A model generated the notes under the pieces. It made no database searches. It worked only from the letters and a program-made list of their open reading frames with translations, and had not been told where the DNA came from. Both the position numbers and the translations under genes were made by a program. This document shows positions 1-11,359 of a stretch of 64,000 nucleotides of DNA, in pieces. Source of the DNA: Smallanthus sonchifolius (taxonomy: Eukaryota; Streptophyta; Magnoliopsida; Asterales; Asteraceae); the NCBI GenBank assembly GCA_023525975.1, contig CM042027.1, positions 87,328,007-87,392,006 of the forward strand, read 5' to 3'. Within the stretch, counting starts at the first letter, position 1. The number at the start of each line of letters is the position of its first letter.

Positions 1-1620
1 GGTGGGTTTGTCAGACTCAATAGATCTATCATTGTTAACCGTCGGCTTAATTAGTTAATGATTGGACAAAATTGCACACAAAAGTTAACACACCTAGCAC
101 TCAAACATAAAGCTCAAATTTGTACACATGAATGTAAATAGGATTTGTGTTTGTGTAGTCTGTGTAAATGTAAACTATTGTTTGTATATAATTCATGAAT
201 CACCCCAAAAAGTGTAAAAGAGAAAAGGGGCTATGTAATACTCATTTGATTCAAAGGTGTAACTAGCACACGAGACTAGATAGCAAATTTGTCCTTATAA
301 TTCACCACGTTAACCTAAAGTGTAATATACATTAAATTAATAACGTGTACGATAGTCTAGGTCTAAGTCTAGGATTTAATCGGATGTGTGTACGAAGGGT
401 TTAAGTTGTAGGCTGAAAAGAAATGTGTAGGTTAATTGGATGAGTGTTTTATAATTTGAAAGGTTGAAAAATAGATAATTTAAAGTTTGGTTTGAATAAC
501 TAAATAAATTAAATATTTGTCATTTAGTTATCTAGTTATAAAAGTAGAATGCAAATAATCTTAAATATAAATTAAATAAATAATTTCTATCTATTTATTT
601 ATAAAGATGTGAAAAATAATATTTATTTATAAGATTAACTTTAAATATAATTTAAACTCTAAGTGTATTAGTAATGTAATTTATATAAATAATAAATACA
701 TTTATTTATTTATTCATCATTTGAAATGGTTATGTTAAAATAAATAAATTTACTTAAAAATTGACATGTATTCTTTAAATATATAAAGTCTATATATAAT
801 TTAAATTTTATAAAACTTTGTATAATGTATTTATAAAACTTGTCACAAAATTTATACATTAGGTAAAAGGATTACTCAAAATAAATAATATATATTAAAT
901 TGAGTATTTAACAAATAAAATTAAAAATAGCGATTTTTATGCAAAAATTGTGAAACTTGTTTTATTCTATTCTAATAAATATAGGGTTTATAAAAATATA
1001 TATTTTTTTAAAAATTTTCGGGCTTTAAAAATGGTTTTAAAAATATAAACAGTCCCGGGGGTTCGAACCCGGGTCTGTTCTGTATAAGCCTAGTGAACCG
1101 ACCACTGGACCAGGAGGCTATTCTTGTTATCATTGGATTCGGGTTTGTATTAACAAGAAAGACAGCGGGTCCGGCTAGTTCATGGGTTTGCGCAAAAATA
1201 AACAACCGAATACGCGGGTTGTGGGTTTCGAACCCACGCCCCTCGGTTCGATGGCACAAGGTGTTTTCCAGTCGGACCGAGGGTTTCGCTGGTACTATCT
1301 TGAACATAAAAACTTAAATGTAGGTTCCCAGTTCATCAAACCCCCCCCCATATTTCGAATTCGTCAAAACCCGCCTAGAGCCCTAATCTTTATCGGCTTC
1401 GATACCCTCTGTCATTGCGAATTGGCAGAGGGCTTTCGATATACATGGAATTACGAATCTAATGGTGGTAATCTTACTTGGAATGGTTATGGCACGAGTG
1501 CGGTCGGCTACGATTTAGCTCCGATTGTTCTTCGTGGTCGAAAGGATTCCACAGTCAGAATATGCTTCGATTAAGGGTTGAGAACGTTTGAGTGGAAGTA
1601 TACGCAGGTGAGAGAATGAT
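1..1620 (-). mobile_element. Probable partial LTR of a Ty3/gypsy-type element, reverse orientation
   Basis: No gene is recognised. Read on the minus strand, the order is a GCCCTCTG/CAGAGGG hairpin (1405-1432), a B-box-like motif (about 1207-1225), a tRNA-like segment with A box TGGTCCAGTGG and B box GGTTCGAACCC (about 1059-1115), then a long AT-rich tract to the window edge. The complete LTRs at 48996 and 56610 have a similar order (hairpin, tRNA-like B box, AT-rich U5), and the sequence around the hairpin (CGAAAGCCCTCTG) is shared with them. The element runs off the left edge, so its end and any target duplication cannot be seen. Open frames here (e.g. 1182-1574) have no family signature and lie inside the repeat. 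Confidence 0.5.
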
Positions 1621-2059
1621 TAGATTGTTTAATTTTTATGCGTATTAACCAAATCGCTTTTGCTTTGACCGTGATAGTCGCGGTTGACCAAATTACGCGT
1701 TAGTCCGTTGATTTGGGAGCTAATCGAGTCTGATTATCAGTATAAGTTCATACCGAATTTGTTCACGAGTGAATTGTGGGATGTACACACGAAATTTTCA
1801 CGAATTAGTTGGTGATTTGATACGGTTTGACTATCCAATGCTTTATTGCACAACCACCAATATTCATTAGGATAGGCTCAACGTAGTTCATAATGATTAC
1901 TTTTAATAAAGTCAGATTATACATTTAATAAAAACAAGAGGGGTAGGGTGCGTTTAGCACAACCTTATTAATGCACATTGTTTTAGTAACAATTTGCACG
2001 TCATGAATAATGGTTTCTTCACTTAAATAGTGCATTTCTTTTTAATTTTAGCTTACTAT

Positions 2060-2281
2060 TAGTATTATTGTTACCACTGGCCTTTGGTCCCGTGGCTAAG
2101 GGCATAATGGGTGAGGCCTAAGTCATGGATTCGATCCTTGATCCCAACGTGGTTTTCCCCGGTGGCTCACTCCTTGTCAGGATTGTGAGACCGTGTGTTC
2201 CCTCCTGGTAAGGTGGGACCACTCTATTCTTCGGGTGTTGATCGATTAACTGTCTTTAAAAAAAAACTAGTATTATTGTTA
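2060..2281 (+). mobile_element. tRNA-derived SINE with 14-bp target site duplication
   Basis: The body (2074-2267) is about 194 bp. It opens with a pol III-type promoter: an A-box-like CCGTGGCTAAGGGC and a B-box-like GGATTCGATCC. A tRNA-unrelated part follows and ends in an A-rich tail. The body is flanked by identical copies of TAGTATTATTGTTA at 2060-2073 and 2268-2281. Promoter boxes, A tail and long perfect duplication together are diagnostic of retroposition by LINE machinery. The perfect duplication suggests a fairly recent insertion. Confidence 0.88.
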
Positions 2282-2782
2282 TTACTACGACTATTATTTT
2301 TATATTTTGACTTTACTATATTATACTTTTGGTGTAGCAATGGAATGACCGATTAAGGATTCTCTTGCATAATAATGCACATAGCTACTATCTATGTAAA
2401 ACATGTTCCAATATATTTTCAAGCATGTTACGTCTCTATATTTTACTTACACGGGCACCTTTTATATAATTAACTCTAATACTATTGTAAATAAACTTTC
2501 TAACTTGTAATAAATAACTAGTTTAAATTAAGAATCAAATTATAAAATATAAAAACAAACTTTATAGTTTGCAAAATAAAAATTAAAGGTGTGCAGATCA
2601 CCTCCCATAAGTCCAACAGAGATAGTGTAAAAAGAAATGTACGGTGACCGGAGTTCACGTCAAATGAATCTCCGGTGACCAATCCAGATCATTTCAGACC
2701 CCATCTCCGGTCACATTAAACTATCTATCATATTAATTTATTCTCTATGCATCAAGCTATCTAATTAATTAAATCAACTCCA

Positions 2783-3962
2783 CTAATTTGTGTTAAGGAG
2801 TTCTTCAATCATCTGCAATGCAATCTTATCCTCATCGTCACTGTTTCTAATCCGACAACTTTCAACCACCACTTCCCCTTCCCCTTCCCCATCCATCTTC
2901 GCCTTCTTCTTCCCCAGCTCCACCGTCATGACCCAGTTCGAATCCGAATGAATTCCGGCCCGTTTCTGCCACACGCCGATATGCGAACTCTCGGTGTCCA
3001 GCCGGAGACAGGTCAGCGACGGCGACGGCGACTTGCAGCATTTCCGAAGCTTGGCACTTAGCATGGTGGAAAGAGCAGAAGTGGCCGTCGCCGGCGACGG
3101 TGGAGCGGCGTCGGTTGTTCCGTATTTTTCTGTTTTGACGATCGGAAAATTTGTTTTGGCGTTGTGACCGCTCATTAGAATGGCGGCTTCATCGTAAGCT
3201 CTGGCGGCTTCTTCGGCTGTTTCAAATGTCCCTAGCCACACTCTTCTTTTCCTAAAAAAATAAACAAAAATGGTTACAAACTTATGATATTATTACGGAA
3301 AATCCTCAAAACGTCCCTTTTGATCATACTTTCCCATATTTTGTTGCGTTGACCAAAAAATCCCGAGAATCTCCCCTCTTACACTGTTGGTTTCGACGGT
3401 ATAACATCGTCGAACGAATGTGTTTATAACCTCTTATTTGTTGACACTTGGAAGATTCGACCATATATTTTATTACGTCGTCACACGAGTCGTTTATTTT
3501 ACAAAGTTGTTGAGATAATATCTTATTGTATTTATATAAAATCATTAATTTTTTTTAAACGTGATTTTATTTTATTTTACTTTTTACAAAATTGTGGAGG
3601 TAACTTTTTTTTCAAACACCAAATACGGTCGGGTTTTTTCAAATTTACAGGCGAATCCTACTAATTTGGGACGCATGGCGGGATGTAATTGGTTCTAAAC
3701 ACCATCGCCCACCATGTTATACCGTTGGTTCCAACGGTATATGACGGGACATTTTCGAAATGAATTAATCAAATGAACAGATTTGAAAACAAGAAAAGTA
3801 GGTAGGACATTTTGGGAATTTCTCGTATTATTATTATATGAAACAAACTTGTAATGATATTGTGTGTGAAGGAACTAGAAAGTACAGTAAAGGGTGACGA
3901 ATTTCGGAAACCCATGAACCCCAATGGCGTTGACGTACGCCTCTGAACTTCTTTTGACTCAT
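2783..3962 (-). CDS. SHN1: SHINE/WIN1-type AP2/ERF transcription factor (wax and cutin regulator)
   Basis: Two exons on the minus strand: exon 1 at 3962-3886, exon 2 at 3251-2783, with a GT-AG intron between them. The split codon joins in frame as HPLL-KRRVWLG, giving 181 aa. Exon 1 encodes MSQKKFRGVRQRHWGSW; exon 2 completes the AP2 domain (about residues 5-62, with WLGTFETAEEAARAYDEAA and NAKTNFP). The C-terminal half has the clade motifs SHIGVWQKRAG...NWVM and the terminal ALQMIEELL. In Arabidopsis this clade (about 190-200 aa) activates cuticular wax and cutin genes in the nucleus. The intron position after HPLL is usual for the clade. The track-like ORF start at 3241 is only a GTG inside exon 2; the ATG at 3962 is the real start. 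SHN1 rather than SHN2/3 is favoured by the MSG in the AP2 domain, but the paralogue is not certain. Confidence 0.93.
3294..3827. mobile_element. MITE-like insertion in the SHN intron
   Basis: Most of the intron of the SHINE gene is a 534-bp segment with imperfect terminal inverted repeats: the left end reads TACGGAAAATCCTCAAAACG and the reverse complement of the right end reads TACGAGAAATTCCCAAAATG. The flanks are TTAT-rich on both sides, so a short target duplication may exist but cannot be separated from the AT context. There is no coding capacity. Superfamily not assigned. Confidence 0.5.
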
Positions 3963-4023
3963 GTGTGTGTGTGTGTGTTTTTGTGAGAGAGATGGAAGTG
4001 GAGTTTGATGGGGATGAGAAGAA

Positions 4024-4033
4024 GGTATTTAAA
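4024..4033 (-). promoter_or_regulatory. TATA-like box of the SHINE gene
   Basis: The minus strand reads CTCTTTAAATACC about 65 bp upstream of the ATG at 3962. A pyrimidine-rich leader with CT and CA runs follows, typical of a short plant 5' UTR. Position and composition support a TATA box; the start of transcription is not shown. Confidence 0.45.
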
Positions 4034-4069
4034 GAGGGAAGTAATGATAATAATAGTGGGTGAGAGTAC

Positions 4070-5640
4070 TCGTGTCACTGTGAAGTGGGAGGAGGAGATA
4101 TAACTAGTTATTTAATATATTCTTTGAAACATTATAACATTTGATGAAATTTAAGTTATTATACGGGTACTTAAAATATTAGTCCAATAAACATATGATA
4201 CAAGTATACAAACTAAAGAAAACGGACTAAAGATCAATCTAAAATCTTAACCGATAGAAGTCCAACCATTGCAAAAATCCAACTTTTTTTTTCTTTAGTC
4301 GAATTCTTTAAATTAGTTTTAGAAATGAGCTTGTTCTACATGTATTCTTCATATGAGACCATGTTGTCAAAGAGTTTGACATGGGGTATACTCTCAGGGA
4401 CAATGGCTCCCCTAACGTAGGTGTGCGAGTAGGTTGTCTGCTGCAAGCCTGCAAATGCTGATGGAATCTACCTGGAGTGGAGACCTCATCATTGTCAATG
4501 GTAAAGAAGAGGAGAGTTCGCCATCGCCATTCTTTGGAGACCTCGTCATTGCCAGTGGTGTCGGTATGCTCACGTGGTGGCACGTGTTCTCCCCTGGTTC
4601 CTATATCCACCATAGTGTTATAAGTAAGACTTGAAAACTATGTGACATATGAGGTATTTTCTAGCTCTTATTCACTCAACAAACTTGTGAACGAAAAATC
4701 ATTAGAGCTAGAAAGAAACTTATGCCAATTATGTACACCATTGCCCATATGTTTCCAAATGCGCACATCTTCTCAACAAACAAGAAACCATGAAAACCCA
4801 TTTTGGGAAGGTTTAATTCCAATCCCACGCATTCTAGCATTCATCAACCACATGCCGTAGAGAATGCTGAAATCGTCATATATTCTTGTACACCATAGGT
4901 TTTCCAATGCACTCATCTTTTGAAAACATGAGAAACCATCCACACATGTGAAAACCCATTTCGCATAGTGTGGCACACGGTGCCTTAAACACAGACGAAG
5001 GATCCATTACCACGTGAGGGAAATCAACCAACGTTCCCTCCTTTGAAAAACATTTGATCGATTTTAATCATGAGACCATAATTCCAACAAACTAATTAAC
5101 ACCAAAAAAGAAGGTTTATGTAATGCATATAAAAAATAGGATTGTTTGGGAAGATAAATAATACACTTGAAAGCCAAGAATATTTATAAGTATTGAACGA
5201 ATAACTTGTTTGAGACAATTAAGATTTAGATGTATTCATAGTCACTTCTTCCCACAGAATCGATGAAATATCTGTCGCAAAATGATTCTCGCCAACAAAC
5301 GTCTAAAAAGCTTGGGGAAAAATCTTATCCAAAATCTTATGTTTAGAACTATCGACGAATTACGGAGAGGTTATCTTTCGAAATTTGTACCAATCGACAA
5401 TGTTATAACGGCAAAAAAAAGCCTAAGCAAAATCTCAACTTGAATTTTAATCGCGCCGATGGTTCTTCGGTAATTTATCGAGAATACCCACATATATTTA
5501 TGTCGGTAAATATTCATCAGTGAAAGTTTTTTCACTGGTTTAAACCATGTGTCGCTAATCAACGACATATTGCCTACGTGTGTTTATAGTTTTTAGCTTT
5601 TATTTTTTAGACTTTTGTGAGATATGTTGCTAAATTAATA
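4070..5640. other. Intergenic, no gene recognised
   Basis: Upstream region of the SHINE gene. 4300-5000 is less AT-rich and has scattered open frames on both strands of up to about 100 codons (e.g. minus 4613-4308) without recognisable domains. It could be an old transposon or pseudogene. The part next to the CACTA terminus (about 5200-5640) may be the body of that element. Confidence 0.4.
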
Positions 5641-5683
5641 CTGTAGACAGTTTTATTCGGTGATAGTCGGTTTTCTAGTAGTG
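5640..5683 (-). mobile_element. CACTA (En/Spm) transposon terminus
   Basis: The minus strand begins CACTACTAGAAAACCGACTA, the canonical CACTA-superfamily terminal inverted repeat. The body should extend leftward from 5683. No matching opposite end and no transposase were found nearby, so this is a truncated or strongly degraded copy. Confidence 0.7.
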
Positions 5684-5697
5684 AAAGACTTAAATAA

Positions 5698-6039
5698 TTT
5701 ATACTAATAAATAAAGGTTTAAGGTGGACACTTGTCACTTTCTCATGCCCCACACATTGATTTTTTCGTCTCTCTCTCCTAATAAATGTGCATCTATTTT
5801 ATTAAATAATAATAATAATATTAAAAAAATACTAATTATATTAAATAATAATATATAATAGGAAATCAAAATATAACTAATTAAACAAAAATACTAACTT
5901 GTTATATACACACACATTTCCACTTGATATATCTAGAGACGATCATAATAGTTTGACAAGTTATGACGTATTTACAAATTTATAAGTTTTATCTTTTTTT
6001 AATATACAATCTCATGTAATACACGGAATTCTAACCTAG
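5698..6039 (+). mobile_element. Small non-autonomous Helitron
   Basis: The left end resembles plant Helitron 5' termini (TATACTAATAAATAAAGG, followed by GGACACTTGTCAC). The right end has a degenerate hairpin (ATGTAATACACGG) followed by CTAACCTAG and then a T, matching the rule of a 3' hairpin plus CTRR inserted before T. The interior, with a TCTCTCTC block and ATTAAATAATAATAATA runs, resembles the element at 42568-43003, so both belong to one family. There is no Rep/helicase sequence. Confidence 0.6.
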
Positions 6040-6566
6040 TTACATATTTAATCGATAATTCTTAAATAAACACAAAGTTAATGCGAATAATATTTAAATT
6101 ATTTTTAACATAAAGGATGAATTTGTTTCTGGTGACTTCTTTGGTGTGAATAATATTTGTTCCAACCACTTGATTCGTTTCGTTTCGTTTTATAAATATA
6201 ATCATATTATTAATCTTAAATCTAATGTGAATCAATTTAGGCGTGAATCGACTACACTCAATCTAATAGCAACAGTCGTGTTAATTCGATGTTTAACGCC
6301 CTTTGTTCGTGTACACTCAGCCTAGCTAATAGATAGCTTTGGTGTTAATACCATGATGTAATGCACAACAAACCTCAAACTGTATTCTATAAAAAAAACA
6401 TGATGATATTTATGTTGCATGTTAACGATCTTAACAAAATTTCGTGGGATTCTGTTATTTTAAATTAAAAATTGTTTCAAGATATCATATTTTTATAGGT
6501 TTTAAATTAAATACATAATAGATTTCGAAAAGTGCACGCCACATCTTCTAAGCTCTCTTTCACATC
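6040..6566. other. AT-rich intergenic DNA
   Basis: No gene, RNA or element boundary is seen between the Helitron and the foldback element. Confidence 0.5.
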
Positions 6567-7728
6567 TTAAAATCTGAGTTTTTTTTTTAAAAGAGTGTAG
6601 TTGATAAAAATATTTATCAAATAGGTGTAGTTAGAAACTTATTTATCAAAATGGATGTTTTCTTTTATTTCCTTATTTTTAACTAATCTAATAACCTTTT
6701 CTTTTATAAAATCATTTGTTTTCTTAAATGTTTTTTTAAACCGTTAGCTTTTCCTAAACGTTTTTTTAACACCGTTCGCTTTTTCTATACGTTTTATCTA
6801 AGCTACGTTGTTTAACTCTTTTTTTAGGACTGTTCGCTTTTTTTTCTCGCTTTTTTTAAACGTCATTTTTAAAAACGTTTGTTTTTATAACGTCCGGTTT
6901 TTAAACATCCATTTTAAAACCATTCATTTTTTTAAATAACTTTTTTTATAACCGTTCATTTTTTAACTATCTTTTTTTTTAAATGTTTATGTTCTAAACG
7001 TTTTTTTTCTTTCAAAACATTCATTTTTTTAATTTCTTTTTCTAAAACCGTCCTATTAAGAAAGGAGCGGTTTTAAAAGGACGTTTAGAAAAAAATGAAC
7101 GCTTTTAAAAAAAAGACGTTTAGATAAAACGAACGGTTTTAAAAAAAGACGTTTGAAAAAAACGAAAGATTTTAAAAAAGACGTTTAGACAAAAAAACGG
7201 TTTAAAAAAGAAGATTATAACTGATTATAGGCTTCAATTTGACAATGAACTCCATATTCTTTTCTGCTGTCGTTTTCTCCTCAAGACACAAACTCACTTG
7301 CACTTTTAATTTGTTTGAGTTTAACCTTTGATACGTGGCTTCACGATTTAGTCTCCATATAATTTTAATTGAAATTTCAATTGCTCAAGAACATAACGTT
7401 TTCGAAAAGAATAATTTTAAAATAAATCGAGAGATGTTTAGAAAAACGAACACTCAAAGAAAAAGAATAAAAAAACGAACGTTTTAAAATAATGTTTAAA
7501 AAAACAAACGGAGTTTAAAAGCGTTTAGAAAAAACAAACGGTGTTAACTTTTTTTTGAAGAAAACGAACAATTTTATAAAGAATGTTTTAAAGAAAAGAT
7601 AGTAGATTTGTTAAAAATAAATAAAATCAAGAAAAACATCCATATTAGTAAATAAGTTTTTAACTATACATATTTGATAAATATTTTTTTTCAACAACAC
7701 CATTAGGATAAAAAACTCCTTAAAATCT
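6567..7728. mobile_element. Foldback-type element with 9-bp TSD TTAAAATCT
   Basis: The element spans 6576-7719 and is bounded by perfect TTAAAATCT copies at 6567-6575 and 7720-7728. Its ends match in inverted orientation: GAGTTTTTT on the left, and GGAGTTTTTT as the reverse complement of the right. Sequences such as AATATTTATCAAATA and ACTTATTTA are shared in inverted order. The left half is full of T-rich repeats with AAACGTTTTTTTAAACCGTTCG-like units and the right half has their complements, so a single strand could fold into a long irregular hairpin. A short non-repetitive spacer lies at about 7210-7400. A 9-bp duplication is typical of MULE-mobilised elements. There is no coding capacity. 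Confidence 0.75.
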
Positions 7729-8430
7729 TGTGGTTCTCCAATCTCCAAACAAAAGTACGATCTTGATCTTATCCTGTCCTCTCTTTTCCACGTGGCAGTT
7801 TAAGGAGGGTGAGATTTCCTCGGCAAGAAGATGAGAGTATAGGAGAACCTTTTGGAGTTAAAATCAACTCTAAGCTTAATTTATAGAATCTTGGTTTTAA
7901 TAAATTTTTCATGTAATTTTAATACTTTATAGCTTATTTTTCTTATTGCATATAAAAACTGGACCGATAGAATGATATGGAACGTGTTTGACATGACATG
8001 TTTAACATATATTAAACCTAAACACGACATATTTAATTAAACGTATCATTTTCTTAATCACAAGTCCAGAAAGCCAACAAAACAGGTTACACGACACCAC
8101 AAATTTAAACAATTAAACGTAGGATTAGGTTCAGATAAAAAGGATTTTAATTGTAAGAAGTGTGAGAAGAATTTAGGGCCATTGATTAAATTGTAGAAAA
8201 TATTTAATGTTTGAGATTAAATTGTATAAGAAAAAGTTGTTGGAAGAGTATTTTAGTCTTGACCACTTTTGTTGACTTTTTATCAAGTTCTCCCCCTCAT
8301 TTTTAAACGTTCATAACTTTTACATACGACATTATTTTTTCAAAAAAATTACACCATAAAAACGAGCGTTTTTTATCTTTAAAACGAGTATAGTGTCGTT
8401 ATACACAAAAACGAATTTTTTTTACGTTTT
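7729..8430. other. Intergenic DNA, possibly the flank of a repeat element
   Basis: AT-rich, no gene. The stretch at 8140-8420 runs directly into the 18-bp minisatellite and may belong to the same non-autonomous element; no boundary could be defined. Confidence 0.35.
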
Positions 8431-9850
8431 CAGCTCATTGTGTAATTAGTCAGGTCAATGTGTAATACAAGTTCATTGTGTAATACAAGTTCAATGTGTA
8501 ATACAAGTTTATTGTGTAATACAAGTTCATTTTGTAATACCACGTCTGGTCATTGTGTAATACAAGTTCATTGTGTTATATGTATTTATCATTGTATTTT
8601 ATGTTTTTCAGTTCATTGTGTAGTTAGTCAGTTCATTGTGTAATACAAGTTCATCGTGTAATACAAGTTCATTGTGTAAAACAAGTTCATTGTGTAATAC
8701 CACGTCTGGTCATTGTGTAATACAAGTTCATTGTGTAATTAGTCAGGTCATTGTGTAATTAGTCTGGTCACTGTGTAATATAAGTTCATTGTGTAATACA
8801 AGTTCATTGTGTTATACAAGTTCAATGTGTAATACAAGTTCATTGTGTTATATGTATTTATCATTGTGTTTTACGTTTTCCAGTTCATTGTGTAGTTAGT
8901 CAGGTCATTGTGTATTACAAGTTCATCGTGTAATACAAGTTCATCGTGTAATACAAGTTCATTGTGTAATACAAGTTCATTGTGTAATACCACGTCTGAT
9001 CATTGTGTAATATCTGGTCATTGTGTAATACACGTTCATTATGTAATATAAGTTCATTGTGTAATTAGTCAAGTCATTGTGTAATACAAGTTCATTGTGT
9101 AATACAAGTTTATTGTGTAATACAAGTTCATTATGTTATACAAGTTCAATGTGTAATACAAGTTCATTGTGTTATATGTATTTATCATTGTGTTTTACGT
9201 TTTCCAGCTCATTGTGTAGTTAGTTAGGTCATTGTGTATTACAAGTTCATCGTGTAATACAAGTTCATCGTGTAATACAAGTTCATTGTGTAATTCAAGT
9301 TCATTGTGTAATACCACGTCTGGTCATTGTGTAATACACGTTCATTGTGTAATACAAGTTCATTATGTAATTAGTCAAGTCATTGTGTAATACAAGTTCA
9401 TTGTGTAATACAAGTTTATTGTGTTATACAAGTTCAATGTGTAATACAAGTTCATTGTGTTATATGTATTTATCATTGTGTTTTACGTTTTTCAGCTCAT
9501 TGTGTAGTTAGTCAGGTCATTGTGTAATACAAGTTCATCGTGTAATACAAGTTCATCGTGTAATACAAGTTCATTGTGTAATACAAGTTCATTGTGTAAT
9601 ACCACGTCTGGTCATTGTGTAATATAAGTTCATTGTGTAATTAGTCAAGTCATTGTGTAATACAAGTTCATTGTGTAATTAGTCAGGTCATTGTGTAATA
9701 CAAGTTCATTGTTTCAAATATTTTTCATCATTGTGTTATATGTTTTCATCATTGTGTTTTACGTTTTCCAGCTCATTGTGTAATTCGTTCAAATATGTCA
9801 GGTCATTGTGTAATATCACTTTATTGTGTGATATCAAGTCTGATAATTGT
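8431..9850. repeat. 18-bp minisatellite with higher-order structure
   Basis: About 1.4 kb of tandem copies of TTCATTGTGTAATACAAG and variants (TCATCG, TTAGTCAGG, GTTATA). Marker variants recur together: ACCACGTCTGGTC near 8541, 8701, 8991, 9314 and 9603, and TATGTATTTATCATTGTGTT near 8580, 8862, 9177 and 9467. After the first interval, both show a higher-order period of about 285-320 bp. Past 9850 the motif appears in reverse orientation (TATTACACATTGACC). The open frame at 8458-8643 (CNTSS repeats) is only this repeat translated. Confidence 0.9.
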
Positions 9851-11177
9851 GTAATATCAAACCTTGTATTAAACATTGACCTGGTGTATTACACATTAAC
9901 CTGATATATTACACATTGACCATTATGTCCTCCCTTTAAAAACAATAAAATGACACATGTCAAGCTTAGAATCTTTCTTACCTTTCTTATTTTTAAAACC
10001 ATTTTTACTATAACCTAACCCATTAAACGTAATAAGTTCAATAACATAAATAACACAATTAATACGCTCAAATATAAGCAGTTCAATAAAACGAAACATT
10101 TAACACGGTTTTAATATGACTTATAAAACATGTATAATAATATAATAATAATAAATAGTTTTTTTTAATAATAATAAATAGTAATATACAATTAACACAA
10201 TAGAATTAAAAGTAACAGAAAATTATGATCCATATTTAATTATTTATAAAACTACTTGTTTTGATAAAAAGTCGTTACCGTATCGTGTTGATATATTAAG
10301 CTAGTTAAATGGAGGGATTAATCCCTAGCAAAACCTCATTGTCTACTTTTATAATTTAATAATTATTATACTAGCTTATATACATATCTATTACATGTGT
10401 TTGTTTAATAAAAAAATAAAAGTACAATAATATGTAAAAAAAATAATATGTAAAACAAGAAATAAAATTCTTTGTTTTCTTAATTAAGTAGTAACTAGAA
10501 TTCAAATTTTATCTTATGTTTTTTGAAAAATAAAAATATTGACATAATTAAATTTTAAAATTCAAATTTACTTAAAATGAGAAAAATTAGAAGATTGGTG
10601 AGAAAATATATGATAATGATACGTGACATTTTTTGAAATCATTCATTAGAATAAGGATTATAACGCTCACAAACGAAATATTGTTCTTTCTTTCCAGCTT
10701 CTCGCTAGCTTTTCATTATACATAAATGCACTTATAGCCGTTAAAATATATAATTATTATTCTTTTTTTTAATTAAGTTAAATAACGATTAATTATATAC
10801 TATCTTAATTTAGAATGGGACTATTCCTCCCTCTCAAGTTTGAAGCTTCCCCTCAAGTTTGTATCTTGATAAAACTAACCTCTTCACTTTTTTAAGTTTA
10901 ACTTTGATCCCTTAAGTTTTATAGGTTTCAAATTTGCCCCTTGTAGTATATATATAATCTTATTTTTCCTCAATAATTTTCGTGTTTGTTTGTTTATTAT
11001 CTTTGTTTAGGTAACTGACAACTGTAAAGAATTAAACTGACACCGACTGAAAAATATAGGTACCGTTATATAACTATCTTTTATCTATATTTCGATCTCC
11101 ACAACCTAGTTGTAACTTTATATGTTTCTTTCATGTGTTTAACTAAGTTTTTTTATGTGCTTAGCCATGTTAGTGTC
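9851..11177. other. AT-rich intergenic DNA
   Basis: No gene or complete element is recognised. It starts with inverted fragments of the 18-bp repeat (to about 9930), then AT-rich unique-looking sequence. 10810-10950 has a short partial direct repeat around CTCAAGTTTG. Confidence 0.4.
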
Positions 11178-11359
11178 ATCGCCTCCAGGGGCGAAGCTAT
11201 GAAGGGGCCAGGGAGGGCCCCGGCCCCTGCCGTTTTTTCCGTTAGTAGTGTTAATTTTTTCGTTTTCGTCCGAAATTTTTTTTACGTATAGAGCCGGCCC
11301 CTGCTTATTTTTTTCGGCCCCCGCTTCTTAGATTTTCAAGCTCCGCCACTGATCGCCTC
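11178..11359. mobile_element. hAT-type MITE, TSD ATCGCCTC
   Basis: A 166-bp element (11186-11351) with terminal inverted repeats CAGGGGCGAAGCT and, in reverse complement from the right, CAGTGGCGGAGCT. It is flanked by perfect 8-bp copies of ATCGCCTC at 11178-11185 and 11352-11359. An 8-bp duplication and CAG..CTG ends fit the hAT superfamily. No coding sequence. Confidence 0.85.

Noticed and set aside
1059..1115. Functional tRNA gene on the minus strand
   Set aside because: A and B boxes are good, but the acceptor and anticodon stems do not pair well and the segment lies in an LTR-like repeat; treated as tRNA-derived.
1008..1574. Overlapping open frames on both strands
   Set aside because: They fall in the LTR-like fragment and show no domain.
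4308..4976. Open frames of 65-101 codons
   Set aside because: No family features, overlapping on both strands, no splice-site support.
8458..8643. Open frame with CNTSS repeats
   Set aside because: Entirely a translation of the 18-bp repeat.
8431..9850. CRISPR-like regular repeats
   Set aside because: Units are contiguous 18-bp tandem copies without unique spacers, in a plant genome; a minisatellite explains them.
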